Shown here one piece after another: positions 42,133 to 50,613 of a DNA stretch of 64,000 bases (within the stretch, counting starts at the first letter, position 1; the number at the start of each line of letters is the position of its first letter). The translations under genes were made by a program, and so were the position numbers. The DNA comes from Lentibacillus daqui (GTDB taxonomy: Bacteria > Bacillota > Bacilli > Bacillales > Amphibacillaceae), in the NCBI RefSeq assembly GCF_027186265.1, contig NZ_CP114176.1, positions 248,001-312,000 on the forward strand, given 5' to 3'. The notes under the pieces are model-generated. The model was not told where the DNA came from and did not search any database. It saw only the letters and a list, made by a program, of their open reading frames with translations.

Positions 42133-44874
42133 TTGAAGTTTAGACGAACGTTTCGGCGTAACCCGTTTACAAAATGGAAAAAGCCAATGAACTGGATTGG
42201 ATATGTCGTTCTCATTATTATATTGCTTGCTGTAGTCGGCTTATCCTCGGTTAAAGTGCTGACAGATTATATCTGGATGGATTCTCTGGGGTTTGAGCAG
42301 ATTTTCACCACTACTTTAGGAAGCAAAATTCTCCTTGGAATCATTGGTTTCCTTCTGTTTGCAGCGTGCACTTTTATCACATTATTTTGGATTCGCCGGT
42401 CATATCTGAAGCATTTTGACCGACATCAGTTACCGCCAATTCTATTGCAACGTAAATGGATCACGCTCATTACGCTGGGTATTTCTGTTTTTATTGGGTT
42501 ATTTGGCAGTATGATCACACAAGGCTTTGGCTGGGAAAGTTGGTTGAAACTGATTCACCATGCCTCTTTTGGCAAGACGGATCCTTTTTTTAACAGGGAT
42601 ATTTCCTTTTACATGTTTATTTTGCCATTCTTGAAATTTATTATTTATCTATTATTATCCTTAAGTATCTTCTTATTTATGATTGAGGTAGGAGCCTACT
42701 CTGTCTTTCATATGTACCGGTTAAGCAGACCCGCACAATTGCAACTTGGGTTTACCCTGGCCATTATTGGAATACTACTGGCGGGTAATCACTTGCTGGC
42801 ACCGTATGAGACACTTCTAACAAGCAGGGTAAATATTTTTCAGGAAAGTGTTGTTCACGGGTTAAGTTATACCGATCATCTGATTAATATACCGAAATCC
42901 TATGTATTGGCATTTGTAGCTATTGTCGGTGTCATTTGGATGATTGTTGCCTTAGTACGGGGAAGGTTGGGCGCAATGGTTATTCCGATTATTGCCTATG
43001 TCGGATTAGCGATTGTTGGGCAGGCAGCTTCCGTATTGGTTCAGAGTTTTCTTGTGTCGCCAAATGAGTTTTCCAAGGAAAGCCCGTATTTGCAGCATAA
43101 TCTCAACTTTACCAGAAGTGCATACGACTTGGATAAGGTGGATACCAAGGAGCACCCGGGAAATTATTCGTTAAATGAAGATATGGTTGAACGAAATAAA
43201 CAAACACTTGATAACGTCCGGATGAATGACTCAAGGCCGCTTCTTGAGGTTTATAATCAGTTACAGACATTTCGAACCTATTATAAATTTAACAATGTTG
43301 ATATTGACCGGTATAAAATCGATGGAGATTATGAACAGGTATTTCTTGGTGCAAGGGAATTGAGTACAGACGATTTGCCCGATCAGTCAAAAACATGGGT
43401 CAACCGTTATTTACGCTATACGCATGGATATGGGGTAGCCATGAGTCACGTGAATCAAGTGACGGAACAGGGTCAGCCAAAATATATGATGAAAGACTTA
43501 CCCCCAAAGGGTGTACTGGATATTAAACGTCCGCAAATATATTTTGGTGAGGAATCGTATCAAAATGTCATCGTCAATAGTAAGGTAGATGAGTTTGATT
43601 ATCCAACTGGTGATGATAATGCGGAAACTCGTTATGATGCAGATACCGGGATTCCGATGAAAGGAATTAAACGATTGTTGTTTTCGCTAAATGAAGGTTC
43701 TTTCCGGATGCTTGTATCGGACCAGCTTACTGATAAGAGTCAACTGCTGGATACAAGAAATATCATGGACCGGGTAAACCGGATTGCTCCATTCTTCAGT
43801 TACGATAAGGATCCATATATGGTTGTCCGTGATGATGGCAGTCTCGTTTGGATGATCGATGCTTATGTATCTGCGGAACGATATCCGTATGCCGAGCCAT
43901 ACAAAGGAAATACCAATTATATTCAGAACCCGGTAAAGGTCAGTGTGGATGCCTATACGGGAGAGGTTAAATTTTATGTGGTGCAGCCGGATGATCCACT
44001 GATACAGACCTATCAGAAGATCTTTCCATCATTATTCACCACGGATATACCAGACGATATCAAGAAACATTTTCGTTATCCGGAGAAACTGTTTAAAGTT
44101 CAAGCGAAAATGTATGGTACCTACCATATGATGAATTTGGAAGTGTTCTACAATCGAGAGGATTATTGGGAATTTCCAACTGAAAAATACTTCAATGAAG
44201 ATATTGAGATGGAACCGTATTACATGACGATGAAGCTGCAGGAAGAAGATAACGAAGAGTTTATCTTAATGCTCCCATATACACCGAAGAAACGGCAGAA
44301 CATGATTTCCTGGATTGGTGTTCGTAATGATGGTGACCATTATGGGGAAATGTTTGTGTACCGTTTTCCAAAGCAGAAAAACATCTACGGTCCACAGCAA
44401 ATTGAAAACCGGATCAATCAGGACAGTGATATTTCCAAGCAATTAAACCTTTGGGCCCAGGGTGGATCGGATATCATCCGTGGTAACTTGCTGGCTGTAC
44501 CGATTGAAGATACTATATTGTATGTTGAGCCAATTTATATTGAGTCGTCCAACGCGACATCACTGCCAGAAGTCAAACAAGTGGTGCTGGCTTATGGGGA
44601 TAAAATTGTGATGGAAAAAGACTTTGATACCGCGCTCGACCGGATGCTTGATTTGGTGGATCCGGATCATCAAGAAGGGGATAAGAAAGAGGATAAAAAT
44701 GAGAAAGATGAGCAACCGGATACACAAGAGCCACTGAGTGAAGCAGATCAGCAATTAGAGGAGTTTGCCAAAACGTTTGATGATTATCAAAAGGCCCTAT
44801 CTGACGGAGATTGGGAAAAAGCCGGTAAACTAATGAAACAAATTGAAGATCAGTTAGGGGAATATGAAGAGTAA
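42133..44874 (+). CDS. UPF0182 family large membrane protein
   Basis: A 913-residue protein of the UPF0182 (COG1615) family. Residues 20-300 hold seven hydrophobic helices (for example WIGYVVLIIILLAVVGLSSV and GLAIVGQAASVLVQSFL). The rest is a large, probably extracytoplasmic domain with landmarks such as LNFTRSAYDLDKV, VYNQLQTFRTYYKFNNVDID and RNIMDRVNRIAPFFSYDKDP. The C-terminal 80 residues are a highly charged tail. The function of the family is unknown. TTG 42133 follows GGGAGGAG. It is monocistronic, with a hairpin after the stop. Confidence 0.93.
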   Translation: MKFRRTFRRNPFTKWKKPMNWIGYVVLIIILLAVVGLSSVKVLTDYIWMDSLGFEQIFTTTLGSKILLGIIGFLLFAACTFITLFWIRRSYLKHFDRHQLPPILLQRKWITLITLGISVFIGLFGSMITQGFGWESWLKLIHHASFGKTDPFFNRDISFYMFILPFLKFIIYLLLSLSIFLFMIEVGAYSVFHMYRLSRPAQLQLGFTLAIIGILLAGNHLLAPYETLLTSRVNIFQESVVHGLSYTDHLINIPKSYVLAFVAIVGVIWMIVALVRGRLGAMVIPIIAYVGLAIVGQAASVLVQSFLVSPNEFSKESPYLQHNLNFTRSAYDLDKVDTKEHPGNYSLNEDMVERNKQTLDNVRMNDSRPLLEVYNQLQTFRTYYKFNNVDIDRYKIDGDYEQVFLGARELSTDDLPDQSKTWVNRYLRYTHGYGVAMSHVNQVTEQGQPKYMMKDLPPKGVLDIKRPQIYFGEESYQNVIVNSKVDEFDYPTGDDNAETRYDADTGIPMKGIKRLLFSLNEGSFRMLVSDQLTDKSQLLDTRNIMDRVNRIAPFFSYDKDPYMVVRDDGSLVWMIDAYVSAERYPYAEPYKGNTNYIQNPVKVSVDAYTGEVKFYVVQPDDPLIQTYQKIFPSLFTTDIPDDIKKHFRYPEKLFKVQAKMYGTYHMMNLEVFYNREDYWEFPTEKYFNEDIEMEPYYMTMKLQEEDNEEFILMLPYTPKKRQNMISWIGVRNDGDHYGEMFVYRFPKQKNIYGPQQIENRINQDSDISKQLNLWAQGGSDIIRGNLLAVPIEDTILYVEPIYIESSNATSLPEVKQVVLAYGDKIVMEKDFDTALDRMLDLVDPDHQEGDKKEDKNEKDEQPDTQEPLSEADQQLEEFAKTFDDYQKALSDGDWEKAGKLMKQIEDQLGEYEE

Positions 44875-44887
44875 CATGATGAAATTA

Positions 44888-44920
44888 AATGAGGGGTGCA
44901 AATCGTTTGCACCCCTCATT
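44888..44920. terminator. Perfect hairpin after the UPF0182 gene
   Basis: AATGAGGGGTGCAAA and TTTGCACCCCTCATT pair perfectly over 15 bases with a 3-base loop. No T-run follows on the plus strand, so termination strength is uncertain. Confidence 0.7.
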
Positions 44921-45028
44921 ACATGGTATAAAAAATGAACTGTAAAGCCAATGGGTTGAGTTCAAATGTTTCCAGGAATATAATGAAAGGATCAAATTGA
45001 ATTTTCGAAATAGAAAGAAGGGGAAACG

Positions 45029-46294
45029 GTGCGTAATGGTGGAAACAAAATATATTTCGGTTGGTATATTGTAGCAGCAGCCTCGATTATTACCTTGCTC
45101 ACCAATGGGCTTCGGCTGGGAATCGGCCCGCTTGTTAAACCGATTTTGGAAGATACGGCAATGTCCCGAACTGAATTCTCATTTATCATTGCCATTAGCA
45201 TGATCGTATACGGGGTGGGCATGCCGATGGCGGGAATGCTGTTAAAACATATCAGTACCCGGGCCATTTTGTTAGTTGGGATGGTTTTCTCATGCGGTGC
45301 TATTATTTGGACAATTAGAGCTGAAAGTACCATCTCTTTCTTACTGTCATTTGGTATACTTCTGTCACTGGGACTTTCCTTCATGAGCCCCGTTTCATTG
45401 ACACCGATTATTAGTAAATGGTTCATCCGACAAAGGGGAAAAGCGCTCTTTTATATGACAACTGGGGCTATGGCAGGAATTGCGTTGGTGACACCATTGG
45501 AAACAATTTTAATTGGTTCATTTGGATGGCAGCACACCTTATTAATTTTCAGCGCACTATTTATTGTGCTGGTTATTCCTTCCGCGTTGTTCGTAATGCG
45601 AGAGGAAGTACCAGATGGAGCCGATTTAAAGGGTAAAGATATGACAAATAGCAAGAAAAAGGATCAACAAAGGCAACCAGGTCTTACCATGAAAGACGCT
45701 TTGAAAACCAAAGCATATTGGCAAATTGTCATCGGCTTGTTTGCCTGTGGATTTAGCATGAATCTACTTGGCTCCCACGGGGTTCCGATGCTGACGGATC
45801 ATGGTTTTAATCCAACAACAGCCTCATTCGGGGTAGGTCTGATTGGTTTTGTAGCAATTTTTAGTACACTGGCTCTTGGTGAAATTGCGGACCGCTATCC
45901 TCGAAAAAACCTTTTAAGCTTGATTTATGTTGTCCGGGGATTTGGATTTCTTGGCCTCGTTTTTGCCGTTACACCCTGGCAACTCTATGGTGTGGCAATC
46001 ATCGGCGGATTGGTATGGGCTGGTTCAACTGCAACCGCCTCGGCTATTCTCGGTGATTTGTACGGCGTTCAATTATTAGGGATGTTGTATGGGTGGGCGT
46101 ATTTTTCCCATCAAATTGGTGCATCTATCGGCTCGTTTCTAGGCGGTTGGGGTTATGAAACATTTGGGACCCATGTTATCGCCTTTGGTGCAACCGTGGC
46201 CTTACTAATGGCTGCCGGGATCGTGTCCTTTCAATTACCGAAACAGCTTGTCTTTCCCACCATGCGGCGTGAAACGGTACAAACGAAAGGTTAG
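45029..46294 (+). CDS. MFS transporter (OxlT/MCT-like)
   Basis: A 12-helix major facilitator of 421 residues, close in pattern to the monocarboxylate/oxalate-formate group: N-terminal YFGWYIVAAASIITLLTNGL, GVGMPMAGMLLKHISTRAIL (motif A region), and a central hydrophilic loop (GKDMTNSKKKDQQRQPG). The second half starts with AYWQIVIGLFACGFSMNLLG. The substrate is unknown; small organic anions are a reasonable guess. GTG 45029 follows AAGGGG. It is monocistronic. Confidence 0.88.
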   Translation: MRNGGNKIYFGWYIVAAASIITLLTNGLRLGIGPLVKPILEDTAMSRTEFSFIIAISMIVYGVGMPMAGMLLKHISTRAILLVGMVFSCGAIIWTIRAESTISFLLSFGILLSLGLSFMSPVSLTPIISKWFIRQRGKALFYMTTGAMAGIALVTPLETILIGSFGWQHTLLIFSALFIVLVIPSALFVMREEVPDGADLKGKDMTNSKKKDQQRQPGLTMKDALKTKAYWQIVIGLFACGFSMNLLGSHGVPMLTDHGFNPTTASFGVGLIGFVAIFSTLALGEIADRYPRKNLLSLIYVVRGFGFLGLVFAVTPWQLYGVAIIGGLVWAGSTATASAILGDLYGVQLLGMLYGWAYFSHQIGASIGSFLGGWGYETFGTHVIAFGATVALLMAAGIVSFQLPKQLVFPTMRRETVQTKG

Positions 46295-46418
46295 ACTTGG
46301 GGTTGGGGTGGTACTTAAATGCTGTATAGTAAGGTGAAGCAGAAATCAAAACAGGTGCAATTGTGGAAATGCTAGAATGTTATATAGAATACTTTAAGTA
46401 CTTTAAACAAAGCAAATA

Positions 46419-46458
46419 GCCGGGAAGGATGAAGAGGACATCTTTCCTGGCTTTGTTT
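46419..46458. terminator. Terminator between convergent MFS and pdxK genes
   Basis: AGCCGGGAAGGATG pairs with CATCTTTCCTGGCTTT, followed by GTTTT; it could serve both convergent genes. Confidence 0.8.
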
Positions 46459-46502
46459 TAATATTTTATCCCAAGTTAGTCAACAAATAGTTGCTTGTGT
46501 CG

Positions 46503-47315
46503 TTATTTCTCTTTGCCAAATTTATTATATGCACCATGCATAACCGGACCAACAAACTCGTTTAACTTCCAGCCATGCTTGATTGCCGCTGCAACGAAGT
46601 CCTTAGCAATGGAAACAGATTCTTTTACGGAATGCCCTTTGGCAAGACTTGCAGTAATTGCGGCTGCAAATGAGCATCCGGCACCATGGTTATAAGAGGT
46701 GTCGATCTTTTCATTTTCCAGCAATGTGAAGTCGGATCCGTCATAAAAGAGATCAACGGCTTTATCATGGTCAAGAGCTGTACCACCTTTGATGACCACT
46801 GTTTTAGCTCCAAGCTCATGGATTTTTACGGCCGCATGCTTCATTTCATCAATGGTTTTTAGCGGTACGGTTTGTGCAAGCTGTCCAGCTTCAAATAGGT
46901 TTGGAGTGGTGATCGTTGCACGGGGAAGCAATAACTCGCGCATGGCGTCCGTGTTCTCCGGCTGCAAAACCTCATCTTCTCCCTTGCATACCATAACAGG
47001 GTCAATGACTACTTTATCCAAAGCAAATTCATCGATTTTACGGGCGCCTAGTTCTATGATGTCCACCGAACCAAGCATCCCGGTTTTCATGGCATCAATA
47101 CCGACGGAGAGAATCGTGTTTAGCTGCTGTTCCACGATGTCAACATCAATCGGATGCACACCATGGCTCCAATTATCCGGATCCATCGTTACAATGGATG
47201 TAAGTGCGTTCATCCCGTAAACATCAAGTTCCTGAAACGTTTTTAAGTCTGCTTGTATACCTGCACCGCCGCTGGAATCTGAACCGGCCAAGGTAAGTGT
47301 TTTTTTCATTGGCAT
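46503..47315 (-). CDS. pdxK: Pyridoxine/pyridoxal/pyridoxamine kinase (ThiD-like)
   Basis: Phosphorylates B6 vitamers in the salvage route to pyridoxal phosphate. It is a ribokinase-fold enzyme of the PdxK type found in bacilli, closely related to ThiD: LTLAGSDSSGGAGIQADLKT at the N-terminus, VVIDPVMVCKGEDEVL, TPNLFEAGQL, VVIKGG and NHGAGCSFAAAITASLAKG with the catalytic GAGC Cys/Asp site. The 270 residues agree with the family. AAGGGGGA six bases upstream selects ATG 47315; the frame up to 47414 is unsupported. HMP kinase (ThiD) activity cannot be excluded from sequence alone. Confidence 0.9.
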   Translation of the reverse strand: MPMKKTLTLAGSDSSGGAGIQADLKTFQELDVYGMNALTSIVTMDPDNWSHGVHPIDVDIVEQQLNTILSVGIDAMKTGMLGSVDIIELGARKIDEFALDKVVIDPVMVCKGEDEVLQPENTDAMRELLLPRATITTPNLFEAGQLAQTVPLKTIDEMKHAAVKIHELGAKTVVIKGGTALDHDKAVDLFYDGSDFTLLENEKIDTSYNHGAGCSFAAAITASLAKGHSVKESVSIAKDFVAAAIKHGWKLNEFVGPVMHGAYNKFGKEK

Positions 47316-47436
47316 TTGTAATCCCCCTTGTGATGTAATATAAATAGAATATAACAAATTACCGGTGAATGAAAGCAATGGAACTATAATTGAGCTTAAT
47401 ACAAGATAACACATACCTTTTCTAAAAATATATGAA

Positions 47437-47451
47437 ATTAATTAGAAAATT
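47437..47451. promoter_or_regulatory. Weak CodY-box-like site upstream of brnQ
   Basis: ATTAATTAGAAAATT matches 11 of 15 positions of the CodY consensus AATTTTCWGAAAATT. brnQ is a common CodY target, but four mismatches and a distance of about 120 bases leave this tentative. Confidence 0.35.
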
Positions 47452-47574
47452 TACAGTAATGTGTTGCATTTTTTTGTCGAATCTTGTAATATAAAGGTCA
47501 GCGATATATTGCATATAAATAACGGGTAATATATAATTTTGTAGGTTTAACTACATCTAAAGAGGAGAAATTAC

Positions 47575-48930
47575 ATGAAGACAAAACTATCATTCTCGAC
47601 TCATGTTGTAATCGGGGTTATGCTATTTGCGTTGTTTTTCGGTGCAGGAAATCTGATTTTTCCGGCAGAGTTGGGTCAGGAATCCGGTACTAATCTTTGG
47701 TCGGCAATCATAGGGTTTTTAATAACTGGAACTGGCCTGCCGTTGCTTGGTATCCTGGCCATGAGCTTTTCCGGCAGTAAAAACCTGCAGGAACTTGCCA
47801 GCAGGATTAATCCGACCTACGCGATATTTTTTACCGCCTTGCTATATTTGACGATCGGACCATTCTTTGCTGCGCCACGGACAGGTACGGTGGCATATGA
47901 AGTCGGCTTCTCGTCATTTTTTAGTGACGGGAATCAGCAAATTGCACTGTTGATATTTACCATTTTATTTTTCGCAATTACATTATTATTTTCATTGAAA
48001 CCGGCAAAATTGGTTGATAATGTTGGGAAAATTCTTGCTCCGGGGATTGTTATTTTACTTGGTATTTTGCTATTTATGGTTATTGTTAAACCAATGGGCA
48101 GCATCCAGGGACCGACAGAGGCATATTCAAATGGCTCATTCGTAGCGGGCTTTTTGGAAGGCTATAATACCATGGACGCACTTGCTTCGTTGGTATTCGC
48201 GATTATTGTGATCAACGCCATTCGTTCCATGGGGGTTACATCCAAACAAGGCATTTTACGGGCAACGATCAAATCTGGTATTGTAGCGATTGCTTTACTT
48301 TCATTGATTTATATCGGAATTGGCTATTTGGGTGCAACAAGTACAGAGGCATTTGGCTACTTTGATACGGGTGGCCCGGTACTTAGCAGTGCTGCTTCCT
48401 ATTACTTCGGTGCTTTGGGATCGGTATTATTGGCAATTGTTATCACATTGGCATGTTTAACGACAAGTATTGGATTAATAACGGCTTGTGCGGAATATTT
48501 CCATACACTCATTCCAAAAATCAGTTACAAAATGTATGTTATATTCTTTTCAACTTTAACATTTGTGGTTGCCAATTTTGGATTGGCTAACATTATTACT
48601 TTTTCCCAACCTGTATTAATGTTCCTGTATCCGCTGGCAATTGTCTTAATAGTATTAGCCTTTTTGTCACCTTTGTTTAATCATTCACGAATCGTTTATA
48701 TTTCAGCAACGATTGTAACCTTTCTAATCAGTATTTTCGATGGTTTGAAATCATTGTGCGAATCATTGGGAATCGATTATTTTGGATGGATGAAGCCAAT
48801 TGTTTCTTTTTATGAACAGTCGCTGCCAATGTATGATCAGGGGCTTGGCTGGTTAATTCCAGCACTGGTTGTTATTGCTATTACAGGTATTATTGTTCGT
48901 GTCCAAAAACTATCTACTGCTAATGCCTAA
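47575..48930 (+). CDS. brnQ: Branched-chain amino acid transporter BrnQ
   Basis: Sodium- or proton-coupled importer of leucine, isoleucine and valine (LIVCS family), 451 residues with 12 predicted helices. The N-terminal signature MLFALFFGAGNLIFPAELGQ and the segments GPFFAAPRTGTVAYEVGF and ALASLVFAIIVINAIRSMG are characteristic. AGAGGAGA precedes ATG 47575. It converges on a GntR regulator gene and shares a terminator with it. The regulator may or may not control it. Confidence 0.95.
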   Translation: MKTKLSFSTHVVIGVMLFALFFGAGNLIFPAELGQESGTNLWSAIIGFLITGTGLPLLGILAMSFSGSKNLQELASRINPTYAIFFTALLYLTIGPFFAAPRTGTVAYEVGFSSFFSDGNQQIALLIFTILFFAITLLFSLKPAKLVDNVGKILAPGIVILLGILLFMVIVKPMGSIQGPTEAYSNGSFVAGFLEGYNTMDALASLVFAIIVINAIRSMGVTSKQGILRATIKSGIVAIALLSLIYIGIGYLGATSTEAFGYFDTGGPVLSSAASYYFGALGSVLLAIVITLACLTTSIGLITACAEYFHTLIPKISYKMYVIFFSTLTFVVANFGLANIITFSQPVLMFLYPLAIVLIVLAFLSPLFNHSRIVYISATIVTFLISIFDGLKSLCESLGIDYFGWMKPIVSFYEQSLPMYDQGLGWLIPALVVIAITGIIVRVQKLSTANA

Positions 48931-48975
48931 ATGAAACAAGCTGGATCCTTTTACAGGGTCCAGCTTGTTTCATTT
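48929..48975. terminator. Bidirectional terminator embedded in the end of the GntR gene
   Basis: AAATGAAACAAGCTGGATC pairs with GGGTCCAGCTTGTTTCATTT. The right arm encodes the last eight codons of the minus-strand GntR gene, whose stop (48953-48951) sits in the loop. Confidence 0.85.
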
Positions 48976-49643
48976 GCGCTTTCATTTGATTGTAGCGATT
49001 GGAATTCTCCAATGGCCCGTAACCAGTTTTCCCGCATAGCTGCTGCAACATTTGTGTTGTCTTTTTCTCTAAGTAGTTGAATGATAGCGTTATGTTCATC
49101 AATTGATTTTTCGGTTAAAATAATTGCGTTATGGAAAAACTGCCGTCTGACATGCGCTTGCAACATGGCAACCATCGTATCGATATATGGATTATTTGCC
49201 GTATCTACAATAACCTGATGAAATGCTTCGTCTACTTTTAAGGCAGCAAAATAACTCTCCGCCCGGATGGCCTTGGCAAATTGATCATTGATTTCTTCAA
49301 GTCTGGTAAGTACATTATCGGTAAGATGGGCGATAGCCAGTTCAGCGGATAACCCCTGTAAAACAGCTAACGGGGGCAGCAGATCTTTAATGGCGTCTTT
49401 TTCCACTTCAGATACTTGTGTCGCTTTACCGGGGTACATATGGACAAAGCCTTGAACCTCAAGAAGTTGTAATGATTCCCGGACAGGGGTTCTGCTTACG
49501 CCCAATGCTTCAGCAAGTTCTTTATCGTTTAATTTCTCGCCCGGAAGTAATGTGCCATCGATAATCCATTGTTGCAATTGATTGAATGTATTTTCCTTGG
49601 CTGATTTACGAATTGGCTTTGCATGATCAGTTGGTATTGGCAT
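48951..49643 (-). CDS. GntR family regulator (FadR/FCD subfamily)
   Basis: DNA-binding regulator of 230 residues: N-terminal winged helix (TFNQLQQWIIDGTLLPGEKL, then LAEALGVSRTPVRESLQLLE) and a C-terminal all-helical FCD ligand domain (VDEAFHQVIVDTANNPYIDT with the metal-site D-x-x-x-H pattern, and AHVRRQFF...SIDEHNAIIQLL with further His). The ligand is unknown; this subfamily often senses organic acids or sugar acids. GGGTGA precedes ATG 49643. It converges on brnQ. Confidence 0.9.
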   Translation of the reverse strand: MPIPTDHAKPIRKSAKENTFNQLQQWIIDGTLLPGEKLNDKELAEALGVSRTPVRESLQLLEVQGFVHMYPGKATQVSEVEKDAIKDLLPPLAVLQGLSAELAIAHLTDNVLTRLEEINDQFAKAIRAESYFAALKVDEAFHQVIVDTANNPYIDTMVAMLQAHVRRQFFHNAIILTEKSIDEHNAIIQLLREKDNTNVAAAMRENWLRAIGEFQSLQSNESANETSWTL

Positions 49644-49832
49644 GATATCACCCTAACTAAAATAATGTATTTCTCTTCAGTCGTGGAGTTGCGTATCGTA
49701 TGAAATCTACACGTAATATAATCTATTATTAGTATACATGAAAAATAGCTTGTTGGGAATATGCAATATATCGGGATGTTGCTGAATCAGGAGAGAAATA
49801 ACGGACATCGCCATTTCTAAGGAGGTGTGTAC

Positions 49833-50474
49833 TTGGAACAGAGATTTACACAAATTTATGACAGATTACACAATTATTTTGGGATGCAAAACTGGTGGCC
49901 GGCAGATACAGTGTTTGAGATGATGGTTGGGGCGATATTGGTACAAAATACAAACTGGCGTAATGCGGAGAAGGCATTGCATCATGCAAAACCGTTTTTG
50001 ACACCTGAACAGCTAGATGAAATGCCAACTGAGGAGTTAGCGTTACTGATTCGTTCCAGTGGGTTTTACCGTGTGAAGGCAAAGCGGATCAAGGCATTTT
50101 TGAAGTGGTTCCAACGATACGATTACAGTGTGGAATATATCAAAACATTTAATTGGGAAGTATTGCGACAGGAGTTATTACAAATAAACGGAATTGGCCG
50201 AGAGACAGCTGATGTTATTTTGCTTTATGCTTTTGCTAAACCTATTTTTGTTGTTGACGCCTATGCACGCAGGATATTCTATCGGATTGGCTGGTCACTG
50301 CCAGATAGTTATGATGCCCTTAGACAGCAAGTTGAGGCAGAGTTGGGAGACGATTTGCTTGTTTACCAGGAATTTCATGCGCTGCTCGTGGAACATGCGA
50401 AAGAATTTTGTCAGGTTAAGCCGCGATGTGAGCATTGTCCTTTACAAGATATTTGCGAACAACGTAGCAAATAA
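49833..50474 (+). CDS. Endonuclease III-like DNA glycosylase (HhH-GPD, FeS)
   Basis: DNA repair glycosylase of the Nth/MutY superfamily with about 213 residues. The helix-hairpin-helix reads LQINGIGRETADVILLYAF, followed by VVDAYARRIFYRIG with the catalytic Asp (VDAY). The C-terminal CQVKPRCEHCPLQDIC provides the four Cys of a [4Fe-4S] cluster. The usual catalytic Lys of Nth before the GIGRxTA motif is not obvious, so it may be closer to the archaeal-type or MutY-like clade. AAGGAGG seven bases upstream selects TTG 49833 over GTG 49827. Confidence 0.9.
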   Translation: MEQRFTQIYDRLHNYFGMQNWWPADTVFEMMVGAILVQNTNWRNAEKALHHAKPFLTPEQLDEMPTEELALLIRSSGFYRVKAKRIKAFLKWFQRYDYSVEYIKTFNWEVLRQELLQINGIGRETADVILLYAFAKPIFVVDAYARRIFYRIGWSLPDSYDALRQQVEAELGDDLLVYQEFHALLVEHAKEFCQVKPRCEHCPLQDICEQRSK

Positions 50475-50510
50475 GTAGTTATTCTTGGCTGTACAGACGC
50501 GCCGAACTTA

Positions 50511-50539
50511 TTGACAACAGATTGTTTGTATGATATTAA
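50511..50539 (+). promoter_or_regulatory. SigA promoter of htpG
   Basis: TTGACA (50511-50516), 17-base spacer, TATTAA (50534-50539), directly followed by the CIRCE element at 50549. Confidence 0.85.
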
Positions 50540-50548
50540 AATAATAGA

Positions 50549-50575
50549 TTAGCACTCATGGCTAGAGAGTGCTAA
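50549..50575. promoter_or_regulatory. CIRCE element (HrcA operator) before htpG
   Basis: TTAGCACTC, nine bases, GAGTGCTAA: both arms match the canonical CIRCE inverted repeat at every position. It lies at the expected transcription start. Confidence 0.97.
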
Positions 50576-50613
50576 AATGGGGATAGACGATAAACAGGAA
50601 AGGAAGTAGTGTC

